Assembly (NCBI GenBank): GCA_031268125.1
Contig: JAIRXT010000120.1
Coordinates: 1-9,616 of the forward strand
DNA: 9,616 bases
Origin: Treponema sp.
GTDB lineage: Bacteria > Spirochaetota > Spirochaetia > Treponematales > Breznakiellaceae
Direction of reading: 5' to 3'
This document shows positions 7,129-9,616 of this stretch, one piece after another (position 1 is the stretch's first letter; every line of letters starts with the position of its first letter). The notes under the pieces are model-generated. The model was not told the DNA's origin. It did not search any database and saw only the letters and a program-made list of their open reading frames with translations. A program made the position numbers and the translations under genes.

Positions 7129-8205
7129 ATGACGGCAACGATGAAGGGAGTAGTGCTCCCCGGTAACAGCACCGTGGAATTCCGGGAGTACCCGGTCCCT
7201 GAACCGGGCCACGGGCAGGTTCTGGTAAAAACCAAGGCTTCGACCATCTGCGGGAGCGATATCCGGGCCATCTACCACGAACACCAGGGCAAAGGAGCGG
7301 AAGCCTACCAGGGGGTAATCGCCGGGCACGAGCCCTGCGGGCAGATCGAAGCTTGCGGCCCCGGCTGCCGGCGTTTTAAGCCGGGAGACCGGGTGATTAT
7401 CTACCACATTTCCGGCTGCGGCGTCTGCCACGACTGCCGCATGGGCTATATGATAAGCTGCTCCAGCCCCTACCGGGCGGCCTACGGCTGGCAGCGGGAC
7501 GGCGGCATGGCCGAATACATCCTGGCGGATGAAAAGGACCTGGTGGCTCTGCCCGGTGAACTGTCCTACGCCGACGGGGCCCAGGTGGCCTGCGGCTTTG
7601 GGACGGTTTACGAGGCCCTGGAGAAGATCGGCGTCAGCGGGGACGATGCGGTACTGGTGGTAGGTCTTGGCCCCGTGGGCTTGGCGGCCCTGATGCTTGC
7701 CAAGGCGATGGGGGCGCAGAAACTTATCGGCGTAGAACTTAAGCAGGAACGCATCGATCTGGCGCGGAAGCTGGGACTGGCCCAGACCCTTATCAGCCCC
7801 GGCCCCAATGCCCTCGGCCAAATTCTGGCGGCTACCGGCGGCAAGGGTGTCGAAAAAGCGGTGGATTGCAGCGCCAATGACTCTGGCCGCGCCCTGGCCG
7901 TCCGTGCTGCCCGGCAATGGGGGAAGATCGCCCTGGTGGGGGAAGGGGGAACCCTGTCCGTCAATCCCAGCCCGGACATGATCCACCCCCAAAAGACCGT
8001 CTACGGTTCCTGGGTAACCAGTATCTGGCGCATGGAAGACCTGGTGGAGCGCCTGGTCCGCTGGAATCTGCACCCCGCTGACCTGATAACCCACCGCTTT
8101 CCCCTGGAACAGGCCGCCGAAGCCTACCGCCTTATGGCCTCCGGCAACTGCGGCAAGGTGGCGGTCTGCTTTGACGAGGAACTGCACCAGCAATTCTCAT
8201 GTTAA
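7129..8205 (+). CDS. Zinc-dependent alcohol/polyol dehydrogenase (MDR family)
   Basis: This is an NAD(P)-linked oxidoreductase acting on an alcohol, polyol or similar substrate, which the sequence does not identify. The 358-residue protein has the full medium-chain dehydrogenase layout. The N-terminal GroES-like domain carries catalytic-zinc ligands C41 (ICGSD) and H67-E68 (AGHEPCG), with C155 in AQVACGFGT as a plausible third ligand. A four-cysteine structural-zinc loop, C97, C100, C103 and C111, follows the classic CxxCxxCx7C spacing. The Rossmann fold has GLGPVG at 179-184, and an acidic residue in GVELKQER at the end of the second strand suggests a preference for NAD(H). It starts 35 nt after recJ with no terminator between, so it is probably cotranscribed. 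Its metabolic role has no obvious link to repair. A strong hairpin follows it. Threonine-, sorbitol- or butanediol-dehydrogenase-like activity are all possible. Confidence 0.9.
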   Translation: MTATMKGVVLPGNSTVEFREYPVPEPGHGQVLVKTKASTICGSDIRAIYHEHQGKGAEAYQGVIAGHEPCGQIEACGPGCRRFKPGDRVIIYHISGCGVCHDCRMGYMISCSSPYRAAYGWQRDGGMAEYILADEKDLVALPGELSYADGAQVACGFGTVYEALEKIGVSGDDAVLVVGLGPVGLAALMLAKAMGAQKLIGVELKQERIDLARKLGLAQTLISPGPNALGQILAATGGKGVEKAVDCSANDSGRALAVRAARQWGKIALVGEGGTLSVNPSPDMIHPQKTVYGSWVTSIWRMEDLVERLVRWNLHPADLITHRFPLEQAAEAYRLMASGNCGKVAVCFDEELHQQFSC

Positions 8206-8283
8206 CCATTCCAAAACGAAAAGGCGCCCCGCCCGGCTTTTGCGGAGCGCCTTTTCATCCTTTCCCAAACCAAGAATTGCTGG
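8187..8283. repeat. 11-bp perfect inverted repeat flanking the terminator
   Basis: CCAGCAATTCT at 8187-8197, in the last codons of the dehydrogenase gene, is the exact reverse complement of AGAATTGCTGG at 8273-8283, on the far side of the terminator hairpin. A 10-nt direct repeat, GGAACTGCAC, also occurs at 8178-8187 and 8282-8291, next to the inverted arms. The function is unknown. It could be an extended stem around the terminator or a trace of a local duplication or inversion. Confidence 0.6.
8218..8256. terminator. Bidirectional rho-independent terminator
   Basis: GAAAAGGCGC (8218-8227) pairs perfectly with GCGCCTTTTC (8247-8256), and the loop can extend the stem through CCGC/GCGG. Because the stem is flanked by A-runs on one side and T-runs on the other, it yields a U-tract when read in either direction. 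It lies 12 nt after the dehydrogenase stop and about 45 nt beyond the lipoprotein remnant's stop on the opposite strand, so it can serve both convergent units. Confidence 0.85.
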
Positions 8284-8300
8284 AACTGCACGCTGCTTCT

Positions 8301-8574
8301 TTACTTGTCACGGAACGTAACCACAAATCCTGACCACCGATCTCCGGAATTTGAATAAGTTACAACGTCTGGCCGTGTATAAGTAAAATCGGAGCCAAAT
8401 GTGAGGCTGTTACTCCGCTTTACACCTTGTTCACCGCTTGCGAGTTGCTCGCTATCCAGAGGAATAACCGCCCCCGGAGCTAAACAAATCATCAAACGTT
8501 CCACAGCTAATGAAAACTAACCCACTTGCCAGCGCAGTGCCGGCCATTGCCAATAAATACTTCGTGCTTTTCAT
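8301..8574 (-). pseudogene. Small putative lipoprotein gene with a broken reading frame
   Basis: From ATG 8574 the - strand encodes Met-Lys-Ser-Thr-Lys, then a hydrophobic stretch (YLLAMAGTALASGLV), then FISC with Cys at position 24. This is a lipoprotein signal peptide with a relaxed, spirochaete-like lipobox. The frame stops at TAG 8452-8454 after 40 codons. The +1 frame stays open to TAA at 8301 and encodes LDSEQLASGEQGVKRSN...GFVVTFRDK, which looks like genuine protein. Its only potential start, GTG 8504, has no ribosome binding site. Removing one G from the GGGGG run near 8472-8478 joins the two parts into a 90-residue lipoprotein. A frameshift mutation, or a sequencing error, is therefore the simplest reading. 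A genuine 40-residue lipopeptide is the alternative. The protein family was not recognised, and base composition is lower in G+C than in the neighbours. Confidence 0.6.
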
Positions 8575-8581
8575 AAGAAAG

Positions 8582-8587
8582 CCTCCT
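8582..8587 (-). promoter_or_regulatory. Ribosome binding site AGGAGG for the lipoprotein gene
   Basis: On the - strand a perfect AGGAGG lies 7 nt before ATG 8574. It fixes the start of the lipoprotein gene, which would otherwise be easy to miss because the frame is only 40 codons long. A TATATA sequence at 8636-8641 could be part of its promoter, but no convincing -35 partner was seen. Confidence 0.75.
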
Positions 8588-8620
8588 CATTTGTTGTTTG
8601 GGTATGGCTGGAAGTTGTGA

Positions 8621-8722
8621 CAAGTCTTAGAGCTTTATATAGGCATGATAGAGATGGAACGGAAATTTCCCTCCCCGGAAATGCTGGAACGGACAGCCGC
8701 CGCCTTGGAAGTGGATTCCCCC
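8621..8722 (+). pseudogene. Remnant of an Xre/Cro-type HTH regulator
   Basis: The + strand frame opening after TGA 8618-8620 encodes ELYIGMIEMERKFPSPEML and then ERTAAALEVDSP. This is the second half of an Xre-family helix-turn-helix domain: recognition-helix end, 'iE.GkrfPspemLe.iA.aLev'. The first HTH helices are missing upstream, in all three frames, where the lipoprotein leader lies instead. After LEVDSP the similarity stops at the 11-nt repeats. It has no ribosome binding site and cannot fold as a complete HTH. It is called a decayed gene fragment; a short functional peptide is unlikely. Confidence 0.5.
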
Positions 8723-8775
8723 TCAACGTCTCGTAGAACTTCCGTAGAACATCCCTCAACTCTCGCAGAGTTCTA
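8720..8775. repeat. Degenerate 11-nt tandem repeat
   Basis: CGTAGAACTTC (8732-8742) is followed directly by CGTAGAACATC (8743-8753), a 10/11 match. CCCTCAAC occurs at 8720-8727 and again at 8753-8760, exactly 33 nt (three units) apart. The block lies between the end of the Xre remnant and the stop codon of the HAD gene. It is short and imperfect, and its origin is unknown. Confidence 0.5.
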
Positions 8776-8776
8776 C

Positions 8777-9616
8777 TTACAGGGAGGTTTGCTTCCGCTT
8801 TGCCAGGATGGTTTCGGCGATTTCCGCAAAGCCGTCTCCGCAGTCCCGTGAGGCGACAAAGGCGGGGAGGCGCTGTATCAGCGTTTCGTACTTCCGCACA
8901 TTCGCCACCGCGCAGGCCAGGGGAAAGCGGGCGAACATGGGCTCGTCGTTGGGGGAGTCCCCGGCAAAGACCAGTTCCCGGTCGCCGGGACCGCCCTGCC
9001 AGCCGAAGCGGCGGGACAGGAACCTTTCGGCCATAGAAAGCTTGTCGTAGTTCCCCATCCAGATGTTGATGTGGATGGAGGAAACCTTGGCTTGGGCGCC
9101 TTCCTGCACGGCGATATCCCGGACCCGCCGGGCGGCCGCCAGGGGAAGGACGGGGTCTTCTTCCGCAAAGTCCAGGGCCAGATCGTAAAGCCGGGCGAAC
9201 TGATCCTTGGCGACCCGGAGCAGGGGGAACTCCGCCAGAGCCCGCTCCTTTATTTTCGCCAGTACCGGGTGATCGTTCCGCACGGCCTGGGGGTGGTAGT
9301 CCGCTTTGAGGGAGGGAAGCCGGCCGGACCCCGGACTGCCGGAATCTTCGGAGGGCCGGGCCTCTTCCCAGAAGGCCAGGGCGCCGTTCTCCCCTACTAC
9401 CCCGTCTACGGGCCACTCCCGGGCGATAAGATCGCACCAGCCCGCGGGCCGGCCGGTTACGGGGATCACCTTGAGCCCCGCCTCCTTAAGTTTCCACAGG
9501 CTTGCATAGGCTGATGCCAGGAGTTTCCCCTCCCTGGTAAGGGTATCGTCAATATCCATCAGGATGTAGCGCAGCCCAGCGGCCTCCGCGGCGGTCATTT
9601 CGGCGACAGGTTTCAT
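8777..9616 (-). CDS. HAD-superfamily phosphatase, subfamily IIB (possibly 5'-partial)
   Basis: This is a Mg2+-dependent phosphohydrolase of the Cof/sugar-phosphatase type; the substrate is unknown. Over 279 visible residues all four HAD motifs are present: motif I MDIDDTLT (nucleophile D21, acid/base D23), motif II VTGRP (T54), motif III Lys in NYDKLSMAERF (K192), and motif IV GDSPNDEPMF (D220, D224). The cap domain between motifs II and III is of C2 type in size and position, which points to subfamily IIB, as in mannosyl-3-phosphoglycerate and sucrose phosphatases. The first visible ATG is the last three bases of the window, so its ribosome binding site and any longer N-terminus cannot be seen. 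The sequence before motif I (MKPVAEMTAAEAAGLRYIL) already looks like a plausible full N-terminus. The gene is G+C rich and ends in the 11-nt repeat block, with no clear terminator of its own. Confidence 0.88.
   Translation of the reverse strand: MKPVAEMTAAEAAGLRYILMDIDDTLTREGKLLASAYASLWKLKEAGLKVIPVTGRPAGWCDLIAREWPVDGVVGENGALAFWEEARPSEDSGSPGSGRLPSLKADYHPQAVRNDHPVLAKIKERALAEFPLLRVAKDQFARLYDLALDFAEEDPVLPLAAARRVRDIAVQEGAQAKVSSIHINIWMGNYDKLSMAERFLSRRFGWQGGPGDRELVFAGDSPNDEPMFARFPLACAVANVRKYETLIQRLPAFVASRDCGDGFAEIAETILAKRKQTSL

Noticed and set aside
6931..8193. 420-codon open frame antisense to recJ's end and the dehydrogenase
   Set aside because: No recognisable domain and low-complexity His/Gly/Ala composition. 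The + strand carries complete zinc and Rossmann motifs over the same bases.
8301..8504. Independent 67-codon gene starting at GTG 8504 (- strand)
   Set aside because: No ribosome binding site precedes the GTG, and its N-terminus is merely the shifted reading of the lipoprotein segment. It is better explained as the second half of a frameshifted lipoprotein gene.
8571..9437. 288-codon open frame on the - strand overlapping the HAD gene
   Set aside because: It is Arg/Pro/Gly-rich shadow sequence. The overlapping frame on the same strand carries all four HAD motifs, so this frame is a by-product of high G+C.

Overview
This is a bacterial chromosomal fragment, most likely from a spirochaete of the Treponema group. 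That placement is an inference. It rests on the style of RecO (a GGPKSRLR-type OB-fold segment with no zinc knuckle), an enlarged RecJ, a HAD-IIB phosphatase with the WCDLIAR/DKLSMA pattern, and a spirochaete-style lipobox. No rRNA, tRNA or CRISPR array was found.

Layout. (1) Positions 1-2810, + strand: the 3' nine-tenths of hsdR, the motor and nuclease subunit of a type I restriction-modification system. Its 5' end lies outside the window. (2) Positions 2825-8205, + strand: a compact four-gene run of recO, a pyrimidine-nucleoside phosphorylase (deoA/pdp), recJ and a zinc-dependent alcohol dehydrogenase. Gaps are 50 nt, an 8-nt overlap and 35 nt, and no strong internal terminator is visible. 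(3) Positions 8218-8256: a strong, near-symmetric hairpin that can terminate transcription from both sides. (4) Positions 8301-8574, - strand: a small lipoprotein gene with an excellent ribosome binding site whose frame is broken after about 35 codons. (5) Positions 8621-8775: the C-terminal half of an Xre-type helix-turn-helix regulator on the + strand, running into degenerate 11-nt tandem repeats. (6) Positions 8777-9616, - strand: a HAD-IIB phosphatase gene whose first visible ATG coincides with the window edge.

Base composition splits the window. Spot counts of 60 bases give G+C of 23/60 in hsdR (1201-1260), 38/60 in deoA (4441-4500), 24/60 in the lipoprotein region (8341-8400) and 44/60 in the HAD gene (9121-9180). 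hsdR and the 8.3-8.6 kb segment therefore look like accessory DNA set into a G+C-rich core.

Functionally, recO (RecA loading at gaps) and recJ (5'-3' single-strand exonuclease) belong to the same RecF-type gap-repair pathway. The phosphorylase between them recycles pyrimidine nucleosides, and its stop overlaps the recJ start, so the two are probably translated together. The most unusual item is an insertion of about 130 residues in RecJ, between its DHH core and the GTVAD motif. It reads like a DEDDh-type exonuclease fold that has lost its catalytic residues.
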